64,000 nt of DNA from Futiania mangrovi (GCF_024158125.1 NZ_JAMZFT010000002.1:496001-560000); one strand, 5' to 3'. Counted from the stretch's first letter, positions 28,620 through 37,122 are shown. Numbers and translations are program-made. Notes: generated by a model not told the origin, from the letters alone.

Positions 28620-29048
28620 ATGGCCAGCAGGGCAGACGGACGGGAAAACGCCTGGGCGCACATGATGGCGCCGAGCATCGACGACCTCGCGCAGATCGCG
28701 GAGGACGCCTTCGCACGCCTGCCGGAGGTGTTCGCGCGCCGCTGCGGCGACATCGCGATCCTCGTCGTCGAGTTCCCCGACGAGCAGACCGCCGAGGACC
28801 TGGAACTGGAAACGCCGTTCGACCTCCTCGGGCTCTACGAGGGGATCGACCTTGCGAGCGCGTCGAGCTTCGATGCGCCGGAAGCCCCCAACCGCATCGT
28901 CCTGTTCCGCCGGGCGCTGCTCGACTATTGGGCGGAGCACGAGGAGACGCTCGGCGATCTCGTGACCCATGTGCTCGTGCACGAGATCGGGCACCATTTC
29001 GGCCTTTCGGACGACGACATGGAGGCGATCGAGGCGGCGGCCCGTTGA
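28620..29048 (+). CDS. Minimal zincin metallopeptidase family protein (DUF1025/COG3824)
   Basis: A 142-aa protein with a zinc-binding HExxHH motif at residues 121-126 (HEIGHHFG) close to the C-terminus, preceded by the LGLYEG segment and RIVLFRRAL. This is the small acidic family called possible Zn-dependent protease, found in alphaproteobacteria and actinobacteria; no substrate is known. I chose ATG 28620 because AAGGA lies upstream; ATGs at 28662 and 28665 are alternatives and would give the more usual N-terminus. No signal peptide. Confidence 0.86.
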   Translation: MASRADGRENAWAHMMAPSIDDLAQIAEDAFARLPEVFARRCGDIAILVVEFPDEQTAEDLELETPFDLLGLYEGIDLASASSFDAPEAPNRIVLFRRALLDYWAEHEETLGDLVTHVLVHEIGHHFGLSDDDMEAIEAAAR

Positions 29049-29058
29049 GCGCCCGGTA

Positions 29059-29080
29059 GGGCCGGGAGGCTACCCGGTCC
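29059..29080. terminator. Hairpin between convergent genes at 29.06 kb
   Basis: GGGCCGGG and CCCGGTCC form an 8-bp stem (one G-U pair) around AGGCTA. The loop contains the stop codon of the leftward cobB gene. A GTAGGGCC element overlaps its left arm. Confidence 0.4.
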
Positions 29081-29798
29081 GCCCCGAGAGTAGATCCTCC
29101 ACCCACGCCGGTACGACCTCGCTCGCCGGGCCATACCGCCCCTCGTGGAAGGCGCTGCGCACCTCCGACGGCTCGAGATTGAGTTCGACTGTGCGTGCAC
29201 CCGCGGCGCGGGCCGCGCGCACGAAGCCTGCCGCCGGATAGACGCTGCCCGAAGTGCCGATGGCCGCGAACAGGGCGCAATCGGAAAGCGCCACCTCGAT
29301 CTCGTCCATGTGGTAGGGCATCTCCCCGAACCACACCACGTCGGGGCGCAATTCGCCGGTATGACCGCAGGCGGCGCAGGCCCTGCCGGGATCGATGGCG
29401 GCGCGGTCGGTGCACACGTCGCCGCAGGCCATGCAGCGGGTCTTCGCGAGTTCTCCGTGCATGTGGAGAAGGCGCGTGCTGCCCGCCTGCTCGTGCAGGT
29501 CGTCGACGTTCTGCGTCACGACGAGCACCTCTCCCGCCCACTCGCGTTCCAGCCGGGCAATCGCCAGGTGCGCGGGGTTGGGGCGTGCGCCCGCCAGGTT
29601 CTCCCGCCGCGCGGAGTAGAAGGCGAGGACCAGTTGGGGATCGCGCGCGAAACCCTCCGGCGTCGCGACGTCCTCAAGGTTGTAGCGCGTCCACAGCCCG
29701 CCCACGTCGCGGAAGGTGCCAAGCCCCGATTCCGCCGAGATGCCGGCGCCGGTCAGGATCACGATCGAGGGGTGCAGGGCGCGCTTGTTCGGCGTCAT
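29070..29798 (-). CDS. cobB: NAD-dependent protein deacylase, Sir2 family (CobB type)
   Basis: A 242-aa sirtuin that removes acyl groups from lysines with NAD. Visible are ILTGAGISAESGLGTFR (cofactor loop), TQNVDDLHEQAG, catalytic His114 in HMHG, and four zinc cysteines 122, 125, 141 and 144. Tyr61 and Arg64 (FYSARR) match the Y-x2-R pair that class III sirtuins such as SIRT5 and E. coli CobB use to bind succinyl and malonyl groups, so desuccinylase activity is likely besides deacetylation. The ATG at 29798 gives the standard start; the frame continues to 29897. Confidence 0.94.
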   Translation of the reverse strand: MTPNKRALHPSIVILTGAGISAESGLGTFRDVGGLWTRYNLEDVATPEGFARDPQLVLAFYSARRENLAGARPNPAHLAIARLEREWAGEVLVVTQNVDDLHEQAGSTRLLHMHGELAKTRCMACGDVCTDRAAIDPGRACAACGHTGELRPDVVWFGEMPYHMDEIEVALSDCALFAAIGTSGSVYPAAGFVRAARAAGARTVELNLEPSEVRSAFHEGRYGPASEVVPAWVEDLLSGRTG

Positions 29799-29958
29799 CG
29801 GTGGGGCGTCTCCGGGTCTTGCGTTCGGGGGGCAGGTCTGGAATAAGGCACCCAGCTGAGCGGGGGTGACCCCGCCGTGAACAGCACCTTCCCTCACATC
29901 TCAGGATCATCGAAACCGCGGCGCGATCAAGCGCTGCGGCAGCATATGGAGTTGCGTT

Positions 29959-30513
29959 ATGACGGGTATCGAGACCGGTTTCGGCGCGGCGCCGCTCGGC
30001 GCGACAGAACCGGAGGCGGCGGAGTTCGCAAGCCTGATGCCGGCGGAAGCGACGCTGGTGGCGGGCGTGGGCGAGGACGACGATTTCCGCGCCTGCCGCG
30101 ATCTGATCGGCCATGCGCGGCGCGACTATGGCCAGGCGCAGGAGAACATGCGGCTTGCGCTCCAGTACAAGGACATGGGTCAGGACCGCGTGGCGCAGAG
30201 CTATGCCGACAAGGCATACGCCAAGCTGCAGGAACTCTTGTGGACGCTGGAGGAACTGCTCGGCAACTGCGTGAAGATCGGCGCCTTGTCGGACGCAGAG
30301 ATCCGGGAGATGCAGGACATCAAGGCGCGTGTCGACGGTCTGCTCCGCCGCTTCGAGTCGGATCAGCCGACGCTGGGCGAGCGGGCGGGCGCCTTCCTGC
30401 AGGACGCGGGCGAGGTGATGGGCCAGATCGGCCAGGGGCTTGCGTGGGCGGCTGGCGCAGTTCTGGGCGGTCTCGGCTGGCTGCTCGGCGGCGGGCGCCA
30501 GGGCGCGTTCTGA
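29959..30513 (+). CDS. Unknown protein A of a tandem paralog pair with glycine-rich tail
   Basis: A 184-aa protein that I do not recognise. In order: a Gly/Ala/Glu N-terminus with AEFASLM near residues 21-27; DDDFRACR with Cys46; a helical, heptad-like core to about residue 133, with a second Cys at 104; and a tail from 142 to 184 (starting RAGAFLQDAGEVMGQIGQG) with a glycine-rich hydrophobic helix and ending GGGRQGAF. Protein B downstream shares the Cys spacing (58) and 35 of 43 tail residues. There is no N-terminal signal peptide, so the tail could be a membrane anchor, an assembly zipper or a C-terminal export signal. Start ATG 29959, with GGAG 9 nt upstream. Confidence 0.8.
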   Translation: MTGIETGFGAAPLGATEPEAAEFASLMPAEATLVAGVGEDDDFRACRDLIGHARRDYGQAQENMRLALQYKDMGQDRVAQSYADKAYAKLQELLWTLEELLGNCVKIGALSDAEIREMQDIKARVDGLLRRFESDQPTLGERAGAFLQDAGEVMGQIGQGLAWAAGAVLGGLGWLLGGGRQGAF

Positions 30514-30606
30514 TCGCCTGTTCCCGGTGGGATTTCACCTTCGTGTTTCCCGGCGCGGCCGACCGGCCCCTCGGTTCCGCCGCGATATATTCGAGGAGTA
30601 GCCCGA

Positions 30607-31206
30607 ATGACACAGATCGACTTGCCGCCCGTGGCCCCCGGCGCGTTCGGCGGCGCGCCGGCAGACGCCGACGCGTTCGCAACGCTGATGACCGCACCCG
30701 GCACGCAACCAGCAAGCGCCTCGGCCATGGTGGTCGCCGTCAGCACCGACGACGAACGCGCCTTCCGCGCGTGCCGCGCCATGGCTGCGGACGTCTACAC
30801 CTTCTACAATCGCTTCATGCGCAACCTGAGCCAGGCCGATGCCCTGGACCGGGCAGGCAACAAGGTTGAGAAATCCGCCTATGTTCAGGCGGCCTATCAG
30901 GATCTGAAGCAGCTGCAGTTCACGATCGACGCGGTGCTGGCGGTGTGCAGCGACGCCTTGTCCGAGGAGGAACTCGAAGGCTTGCGGGAGTTGAAGGAGC
31001 AGGTGGACGACCTCAAGGGGCAGATCGACAATCTCTACAAGCCCGATGGAACCGAGCGGCCGGGCGCCGGTGCGCGGGCGGGGGCTTTCCTTCGGGACGC
31101 CGGAGAGGTTATGGGCCAGATCGGCCAGGGCCTCGGCTGGGTGCTGAGCGGCGTTCTCGGCGCCCTCGGCTGGGCGCTCGGCGGTGGGCGGCAGGGTGCG
31201 TTCTGA
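30607..31206 (+). CDS. Unknown protein B of the tandem paralog pair
   Basis: A 199-aa paralog of the preceding protein. It has AFATLM near residues 23-28, ERAFRACR with Cys56, a helical and partly coiled-coil core (EELEGLRELKEQVDDLKGQI, about 121-140) with Cys114, and the tail from 157 to 199 ending GGGRQGAF. The core is only weakly similar to protein A, whereas the tail is about 80 % identical, so the tail is under stronger constraint. A clear AGGAG stands 7 nt before ATG 30607; 93 bp separate the two genes, with no terminator seen, so they are probably one transcript. Convergent with thpR. Function unknown. Confidence 0.82.
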   Translation: MTQIDLPPVAPGAFGGAPADADAFATLMTAPGTQPASASAMVVAVSTDDERAFRACRAMAADVYTFYNRFMRNLSQADALDRAGNKVEKSAYVQAAYQDLKQLQFTIDAVLAVCSDALSEEELEGLRELKEQVDDLKGQIDNLYKPDGTERPGAGARAGAFLRDAGEVMGQIGQGLGWVLSGVLGALGWALGGGRQGAF

Positions 31207-31215
31207 GGCGGGACG

Positions 31216-31749
31216 TCAGACCAGTTCGTAATCGGCCAGCGCCTCGTAGACGCCTCCGTCGGAGAGAAGGTGGCTCTCGAACAGGTGGAACTCCCGTACG
31301 GGCACGGGACCGGTCGAGAACAGGCCGAACCGCTGGATGTAGCGGCCGACGCGGTCAGGCGGCGTGGTCTTCAGCCGCCCGATCGTCACGTGTGGCATGA
31401 ACTTGCGGGCCGAGATGTCGAGCCCCGCGCGGCGCAGCGCCGTCTCGACCCGGCCCTGCAGCGTGACGAGCGCGTCGCATTTCTCAACGCCGATCCAGAC
31501 CGCGCGGGGCTTCGCGTCCCCGAACTGCCCGACGCCGGACAGGCGCAGGTCGAAGCAGGGCGCGCGGATGACCGAGAGCGCGCTGTGCGCGTCCTCGATC
31601 AGGTGCTCCGGCGTCTCCCCGATGAAGGCGAGGGTCAGGTGCAGGCTCTCGTGCTTCACCCAGCGCGCGCCGGGCAGGCCGGTCTGGATCATCGCGATCC
31701 GGTCGCGCACGTCCTCCGGCAGGGCAAGACCGACAAAGATGCGCCGCAT
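31216..31749 (-). CDS. thpR: RNA 2',3'-cyclic phosphodiesterase (LigT/ThpR family)
   Basis: A 177-aa two-histidine phosphoesterase. The two catalytic H-x-T-x motifs are HLTL at residue 37 and HVTI at residue 120, with the expected duplicated fold. Family members open 2',3'-cyclic phosphates at RNA ends and can reversibly ligate tRNA half molecules; the natural substrate is unclear. Starts MRRIFVGLALP, the usual N-terminus. Ends 9 nt from the stop of paralog B on the other strand and lies downstream of the aldo-keto reductase gene. Confidence 0.93.
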   Translation of the reverse strand: MRRIFVGLALPEDVRDRIAMIQTGLPGARWVKHESLHLTLAFIGETPEHLIEDAHSALSVIRAPCFDLRLSGVGQFGDAKPRAVWIGVEKCDALVTLQGRVETALRRAGLDISARKFMPHVTIGRLKTTPPDRVGRYIQRFGLFSTGPVPVREFHLFESHLLSDGGVYEALADYELV

Positions 31750-31785
31750 GGGGCCGCCCTCCGTTCGCCCGGGCCGCGGACCCCG

Positions 31786-32826
31786 TCAGGGACAGGGATT
31801 GGGACGCAGCCGGTGAATCGCCTCGATGCCTTTTAGCACGTCCGCGCTCAACGTCACATCGAAGGCCGACAGGTTCTCCTGAAGCTGCGGAAGCGTCGTC
31901 GCGCCGATGATGGTGGAGGTGACGAAGGGCCGCTGGCGCACGAAGGCGAGCGCCATCTGCGCGGGCGTCAGCCCAGCCGCCTGCGCAAGGTCGCAATAGG
32001 CCCGGATGACCGTCTCGACGCCTTCCGTCTCGTACCGCTGCAGCCGGTCGAACAGCACCTTGCGGGAGCCTTCGGGCCGCGCGCCGCCCAGATACTTGCC
32101 GGTCAGCACGCCCTGGCCGAGCGGGGAGTAGGGCAGGTAGCCCACCTCCTCGCGGATCAGCACCTCGGCAAGCGCGGTGTCGTCGACCCGGTTGAGCAGG
32201 CTGTAGGCGTTCTGCACGGAGGCGACGCGGGGCAGGCCGAGGCGGTCGGCAGCCTCGAGAAAGCGCATCACGCCCCACGGCGTCTCGTTCGACAGGCCGA
32301 CCGCGCGGATCTTGCCCTCGTCCACGAGGGCCTTGAGGAGCGCAAGCTGCTCCTCGATGGGTACGGCGTCGCCCGGCTGGTGGTCGTAGCCGACCGCGCC
32401 GAAGATCTTCATGGGCCGGTCCGGCCAGTGGATCTGGTAGAGGTCGATGCGGTCGGTCTTCAGGCGCTTCAGGCTGCCCTCGATCGCATACCGGATGTTG
32501 CGTTCGTCGACGCGGGTCTCGCCGTCCCACGGACGGAACCAGTCCATGGCGGAGCGGCCGACCACCTTGCTCGCCACGATCCATTGGTCGCGGTTGCCGC
32601 GCGCGGCGAACCAGTCGCCGATGTACTCCTCGGTCTTGCCGTGTGTCTCCGTACGGGGCGGAATGGCGTAAAGCTCTGCGGTGTCGAGGAAATTGATGCC
32701 CCGGTCCTGGGCGAGATCGAGCTGGGCGAAGGCGTCCTCGCGGCTGTTCTGCTCCCCGAAGGTCATAGTGCCCAGGCAGACCTCGCTCACGGTCAGCCCG
32801 CTGCGGCCGAGCGGCGTCATCTTCAT
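31786..32826 (-). CDS. Aldo/keto reductase (Tas-like)
   Basis: A 346-aa NADPH-dependent (beta/alpha)8 oxidoreductase. It has GRSGLTVSEVCLGTMTFGEQ, FLDTAELYAIPPR with the catalytic Asp and Tyr near residues 49-54, ASKVVG with the Lys near 86, and DLYQIHWPDRP with the His near 129. The motif TAEXYXXPP and the insertion near 60-75 are features of E. coli Tas and plant NADP-dependent reductases. The physiological substrate is not known. 36 nt upstream of thpR on the same strand, so possibly co-transcribed. Confidence 0.92.
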   Translation of the reverse strand: MKMTPLGRSGLTVSEVCLGTMTFGEQNSREDAFAQLDLAQDRGINFLDTAELYAIPPRTETHGKTEEYIGDWFAARGNRDQWIVASKVVGRSAMDWFRPWDGETRVDERNIRYAIEGSLKRLKTDRIDLYQIHWPDRPMKIFGAVGYDHQPGDAVPIEEQLALLKALVDEGKIRAVGLSNETPWGVMRFLEAADRLGLPRVASVQNAYSLLNRVDDTALAEVLIREEVGYLPYSPLGQGVLTGKYLGGARPEGSRKVLFDRLQRYETEGVETVIRAYCDLAQAAGLTPAQMALAFVRQRPFVTSTIIGATTLPQLQENLSAFDVTLSADVLKGIEAIHRLRPNPCP

Positions 32827-32895
32827 CCTGTCCGGTATCCCCCTGCTGGAAAACGCGACTGCGGCGCGACACCCCTGCGCGCCCTGGTGACGAGA

Positions 32896-33639
32896 CTATT
32901 GCGCGCGCGCCTGCACCCGCCCGATCAGATCTTCCACGAAGGGCGCGATGCGGTCCACGATGACTTGCACACCCTCCGCGGTCGGGTGGATTCCGTCCGC
33001 CTGGTTGAGGGAGGCGTCCGCTGCCACCCCATCGAGGAAGAAGGGGTAGAGGAGGGTACCGTGTTTCTCGGCAAGCTCGGGATAGATCGGCTCGAACGCG
33101 GCGCGATACTCCGGCCCCAGGTTGGGCGGGCTGCGCATGCCTGCGAGCAGCACCGGAATGCCGCGGTCGGCGAGCTTTTCGAGAATGGCGTCGAGGTTGG
33201 CGCGCGCCGCCTCCGGTGGCAGGCCGCGCAGCGCGTCGTTGGCCCCAAGCTCGACGATGGCCGCGTCCACCCGTTCGCCCAGCGACCAGTCGAGGCGGGC
33301 AAGGCCGCCCGCCGTCGTGTCGCCCGAAACGCCTCCGTCGATCACGGTCACGTCATGGCCGCGGGCGCGCAACTCCCGCTCCAGCGCGGGCACGAAGCCC
33401 TCGCCCTGTGCAAGGCCGTAGCCCGCGGTCAGGCTGTCGCCGAACGCGAGGATGCGTACCGCCTCCGCCTGCGCGGATGCGCCAAGAGCAATGAACCAGA
33501 GGGCTGCAGCAAGCGTAATCCATAAGGTCCGAAGCCGCGCGGCATTGAGAATCCTGCCCCGGGCGCCATATCCGGAAGGCGCGTCATCCCCGCCGCGCCG
33601 GAGTGCGGCACTGGCCGCGCATGTTGTGTCCGTCTGCAT
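32896..33639 (-). CDS. tesA: Periplasmic SGNH arylesterase / lysophospholipase (TesA-like)
   Basis: A GDSL-type hydrolase of up to 247 aa. The catalytic Ser is in AFGDSLTAGYG, oxyanion Gly and Asn are in GGVSGDTT and ELGANDALRG, and Asp-x2-His is in QADGIHPTAEG. A hydrophobic signal segment (LWITLAAALWFIALGASAQA) ends near residue 58 of the longest frame, so the first about 28 residues are unusual for a leader. The only ATG is at 33639, which leaves just 18 bp to the divergent ABC gene; the true start may be a non-standard codon further in. Divergence from a YbbA/YbbP-type ABC system is a widely conserved arrangement. Confidence 0.88.
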   Translation of the reverse strand: MQTDTTCAASAALRRGGDDAPSGYGARGRILNAARLRTLWITLAAALWFIALGASAQAEAVRILAFGDSLTAGYGLAQGEGFVPALERELRARGHDVTVIDGGVSGDTTAGGLARLDWSLGERVDAAIVELGANDALRGLPPEAARANLDAILEKLADRGIPVLLAGMRSPPNLGPEYRAAFEPIYPELAEKHGTLLYPFFLDGVAADASLNQADGIHPTAEGVQVIVDRIAPFVEDLIGRVQARAQ

Positions 33640-33657
33640 CGTCGAGAGGACGTCCCC

Positions 33658-34407
33658 GTGACCGTTTCATCAAGTTCCGCCGACCGCACCGAACCGGCCA
33701 TCCGGCTGACGGGCCTCTCCCTGACATTGGGGAGCGAGGCCGGTCCGGTCAACATCCTGCGCGGCATCGATCTTGCCGTCGGCGCGGGCGAGACGGTGGG
33801 GATCGTCGGGCCGTCGGGGTCTGGCAAGTCGACGCTGCTGATGATCCTCGGCGGGCTGGAGCGGGCGAGTTCCGGGACCGTGGAGGTCCTTGGGCGCGAC
33901 CTGACGGCGCTGGACGAGGACCGGCTGGCGCTCTTTCGCCGCGATGCCGTGGGCATAGTCTTCCAGTCCTTCCACCTGATTCCCACCATGACCGCGTTGG
34001 AAAACGTGGCCGTGCCGCTGGAGCTTGCCGGAAAGCCCGAGGCGTTCGAGGCGGCAGAGGCGGCGCTGGTTCGCGTCGGTCTGGGTCATCGCATGGGGCA
34101 CTACCCCGGCCAGCTTTCAGGGGGCGAGCAGCAGCGGGTCGCGCTGGCTCGCGCGACGGTGGGGCGTCCCAGGCTGCTTCTCGCAGACGAACCGACAGGA
34201 AACCTCGACGGGCGCACGGGCGCGGACATCGTCTCGCTGCTGTTCGACCTGCATGCCGAACAGGGTACGACGCTGGTCCTCGTCACGCACGATCCGGCGC
34301 TTGCCGACCGTTGCGACCGCGTGATCGAGATCGACGATGGCCTGATCGCGCGCATCCGGCCCGGCGCACATGCGGCGCCGGAAAAACGCCTCTCGGTCGC
34401 GGAGTAG
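33658..34407 (+). CDS. ABC transporter ATP-binding protein (YbbA/LolD type)
   Basis: A 249-aa ATPase of the MacB/LolD class that partners with FtsX-like permeases. Walker A GPSGSGKST near residue 53, Q-loop FQSFHL, signature LSGGEQQRVALARA, Walker B LLLADEPTGNLD, and the switch histidine in VLVTHDP are all present. Starts with GTG at 33658, with GAGAGGA 9 nt upstream. It is divergent from tesA, which suggests a role in handling lipids or an envelope compound; the E. coli ybbAP-tesA locus is the model. The permease follows after 4 nt. Confidence 0.92.
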   Translation: MTVSSSSADRTEPAIRLTGLSLTLGSEAGPVNILRGIDLAVGAGETVGIVGPSGSGKSTLLMILGGLERASSGTVEVLGRDLTALDEDRLALFRRDAVGIVFQSFHLIPTMTALENVAVPLELAGKPEAFEAAEAALVRVGLGHRMGHYPGQLSGGEQQRVALARATVGRPRLLLADEPTGNLDGRTGADIVSLLFDLHAEQGTTLVLVTHDPALADRCDRVIEIDDGLIARIRPGAHAAPEKRLSVAE

Positions 34408-34411
34408 GGCC

Positions 34412-36985
34412 ATGTCCGACCGTACGGCAGAACCGGGTGCCGCGACCTCCTGGCGCCTCGCGGCGCGGCTCGCCCGGCGCGACCTGCGCGGCGGGCTGAA
34501 GGGCGTGCGCATCTTCGTGGCCTGCCTGCTGCTGGGCGTTGCCGCGATCGCCGCGGTCGGCTCGCTCGCCGCCTCCATCGAGGCCGGGCTCAGCAAGGAA
34601 GGCGCAGCGCTGCTCGGCGGCGACCTCGCCGTGCGCATCGTCCATGTCGAGGCGACGCCGGAGCAACAGTCCTACCTGGAAGACCTCGGGACCGTCTCGC
34701 GGATGGCGGACATGCGGGCGATGGCCGGAAGGATCGCGCCGGACGGGACGAAGGAGCGCCGCACGCTCGTGCAACTCTCGGCGGTCGACGGGGCCTATCC
34801 GCTATACGGTACGCCGCGGTTCGACCCGGCCCTACCGGTGGACGCGGCGCTGGCGAAGACTGGCGGAGCATGGGGTGCCGTCGTCGAAGGCTCGCTCGCC
34901 CGCAGGCTGGGCCTTGCCCCCGGCGACACGTTGCGGATCGGCACGCTCGACTACGAGGTGCGGGCCGAGATCTTGACGACCCCCGATCGCGGGTCGGCAG
35001 GCCTGACCTGGGGCCCCCGCGTCATGGTGGCGTTCGACAGTCTCGCCGAAACGGGGCTGATCCAGCCGGGCAGCCTCGTGAACTACCACTACCGTGTGGC
35101 CCTCTCCCGCGGCGCGGACGTGGAACAGGCGCGGGCTGCGCTGCAGGCGCAATTCCCGGACGCAGGTTGGCAGGTGCGAGACCGGCGCAACGGCACGCCG
35201 CAGGTCCGCGAATTTGTCGAGCGGGTGGCGATGTTCCTGACGCTGGTCGGACTGACCGCCCTGGTCGTCGGCGGCGTTGGCGTGGCGAACGGCGTGAAGG
35301 ACTACCTCGACGGCAAGATCGGCACCATCGCGACGCTGAAGTGCATCGGGGCGACGGACGGCCTCATCGTGCGCATGTTCATGCTGGAAGTGCTGGCGTT
35401 CGCAGGCGCGGGTATCCTCGGCGGGCTTGTCCTTGGTGCGGTCATACCGCCGGTCGGACTGGCCCTCCTGGCCGATCTTCTGCCGGTTCCGGCGGTGGCA
35501 GGGCTCTATCCCGTGCCGCTTGCCGTGGCCGGCGCATCCGGCCTCCTGGTCGCGCTGGCCTTCGCGGTATGGCCGCTGGCGGCGACGCGCGACGTCCGGC
35601 CTGCGCGGTTGTTCCGGGCGCTCGTCGCCGCGACCGGGCGGCGTGTGCGGTGGAGCGACGCCGCCCTCGGGTTCGGGGCGCTGATCGTGCTTGCCGCGCT
35701 GACACTGGCGACCGCGCGCGACACGCTTCTCGTGATATGGTTCGGGGTAGGGCTGGTCGCGGCCTTCGCGCTTCTGCGGCTGACGGGATGGCTGGCGGTC
35801 CGGCTGGCGCGCGCGCTGCAGGCGCTGCGGCCGGGTGCGGTGGTGCGCCTCGCACTCGCCAATCTCAATCGGCCCGGGAGCCCAGCGCCCTCGGTCGTGC
35901 TGTCGCTTGGCCTCGGCCTCACCGTGCTGGTAACGGTCTCGCTGGTCGACGGCAATCTCGCGCGCCAGGTGCAGGAGGACCTGCCCGAGAACGCGCCCGC
36001 CTATTTCTTCATCGACATCCAGGGCCCGCAGTCGGACGCCTTCGCGGAGGCGGTCTCTGCCATACCCGGCGTGCGTGCCGTGGACCGCAGCCCGATGCTG
36101 CGGGGCCGTTTCGTGGCTATCAACGGCGTGCCGGCGAGCGAGGCCACGGTCGCGCCGGGCGGGGAATGGATGCTGCGCGGGGACCGCGGTCTCACCTATG
36201 CCGCCCGCCCGCCCGAGGGCACGACCATCGTTGCGGGCAAGTGGTGGCCCGAGGACTACGACGGCCCGCCGCTGGTCTCGTTCGAGGCGGAAGGGGCGAT
36301 GGAGCTTGGCATCGGCATCGGCGACACGATCACGGTCAATGTGCTGGGGCGCGAGATCACGGCGGAAATCGCCAGCCTGCGCGAGTTGGACTGGCGCACG
36401 CTCGGCATCAATTTCCTGATGATCTTCACGCCGAACACGCTTGCAGGCGCACCGCAGACGGTCCTGGCCACGGCCGAGATGACGCCGGCGGCCGAGGCCG
36501 CGGTCGAGCGCGCGGTGGCGCAGGATTTCCCCAATGTCTCCGCGATCCGGGTACGCGACGCGCTGGAGACGGTGGCGACCTATGTCGAGAACCTGGGCGC
36601 GGCGGTGCGCGGCATCTCGGCGGTGACGATCCTGTCGGGCCTGCTGGTGCTTGCAGGGGCGCTGGCGGCGGGACAGCGGGCACGGACCTATGACGCGGTG
36701 GTGCTGAAGGTGCTGGGCGCGACACGTGGGCGGCTGGCGGCGGTGCACCTGACGGAGTTCGCGCTGCTCGGGCTTGCGACCGCCGTCGTGTCGGCGGCGC
36801 TCGGCACCGTCGGAGCGTGGGCCGTGGTCGACCTGGTCATGGGCGCGCGCTTCACGGTGCTGCCCTGGACGCTGCTGGCGACGGTCGCCGGAACGCTTGT
36901 CGTGACGGTCGGCATCGGCATCGCGCTCAGCTGGCGGACGCTGTCGGCGCGGCCCGCCGGTCCCCTCCGCCAGGGGGCGGGATAG
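34412..36985 (+). CDS. FtsX-like ABC permease (YbbP type)
   Basis: An 857-aa inner-membrane permease with two FtsX domains. Hydrophobic segments appear near residues 31-52, a block at 275-400 (VGLTALVVGGVGVANG onward), 430-480, and a last block at 735-845 (VTILSGLLVLAGALAAGQRA). Large periplasmic domains lie near 55-270 and 490-730. The start ATG at 34412 overlaps the end of a GTAGGGCC motif at the stop of the ATPase gene. Together with the ATPase it probably works as a mechanotransmission-type machine and not as a classical importer. Substrate unknown. Confidence 0.9.
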   Translation: MSDRTAEPGAATSWRLAARLARRDLRGGLKGVRIFVACLLLGVAAIAAVGSLAASIEAGLSKEGAALLGGDLAVRIVHVEATPEQQSYLEDLGTVSRMADMRAMAGRIAPDGTKERRTLVQLSAVDGAYPLYGTPRFDPALPVDAALAKTGGAWGAVVEGSLARRLGLAPGDTLRIGTLDYEVRAEILTTPDRGSAGLTWGPRVMVAFDSLAETGLIQPGSLVNYHYRVALSRGADVEQARAALQAQFPDAGWQVRDRRNGTPQVREFVERVAMFLTLVGLTALVVGGVGVANGVKDYLDGKIGTIATLKCIGATDGLIVRMFMLEVLAFAGAGILGGLVLGAVIPPVGLALLADLLPVPAVAGLYPVPLAVAGASGLLVALAFAVWPLAATRDVRPARLFRALVAATGRRVRWSDAALGFGALIVLAALTLATARDTLLVIWFGVGLVAAFALLRLTGWLAVRLARALQALRPGAVVRLALANLNRPGSPAPSVVLSLGLGLTVLVTVSLVDGNLARQVQEDLPENAPAYFFIDIQGPQSDAFAEAVSAIPGVRAVDRSPMLRGRFVAINGVPASEATVAPGGEWMLRGDRGLTYAARPPEGTTIVAGKWWPEDYDGPPLVSFEAEGAMELGIGIGDTITVNVLGREITAEIASLRELDWRTLGINFLMIFTPNTLAGAPQTVLATAEMTPAAEAAVERAVAQDFPNVSAIRVRDALETVATYVENLGAAVRGISAVTILSGLLVLAGALAAGQRARTYDAVVLKVLGATRGRLAAVHLTEFALLGLATAVVSAALGTVGAWAVVDLVMGARFTVLPWTLLATVAGTLVVTVGIGIALSWRTLSARPAGPLRQGAG

Positions 36986-37004
36986 GGCGCCGGGTGCGCC
37001 CGTG

Positions 37005-37080
37005 GCGTTAATTAACGGGTAAGCATTGGAGAACTCGATCTCTTTTCGGTCCGATTCTCCTTGAACCGCTGCCAATGCAT
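37005..37080 (+). promoter_or_regulatory. AT-rich leader with nested inverted repeat upstream of Bax inhibitor gene
   Basis: The spacer contains TTAATTAA, one of the few AT-rich patches in the window, followed by GCATTGG (37023-37029) complementary to CCAATGC (37072-37078) and GGAGAA (37028-37033) complementary to TTCTCC (37055-37060). This may be a folded leader or promoter region; no known riboswitch is recognised. Confidence 0.3.
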
Positions 37081-37122
37081 GCCAATATCCTCGCGGAGGT
37101 TCACCTTCTGACGGAGCGTTTG

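Noticed and set aside
29919-29958. Possible ribosome-site-linked leader peptide before paralog A
   Set aside because: The AT-richer sequence before 29959 has no short frame with a proper start and a convincing spacing.
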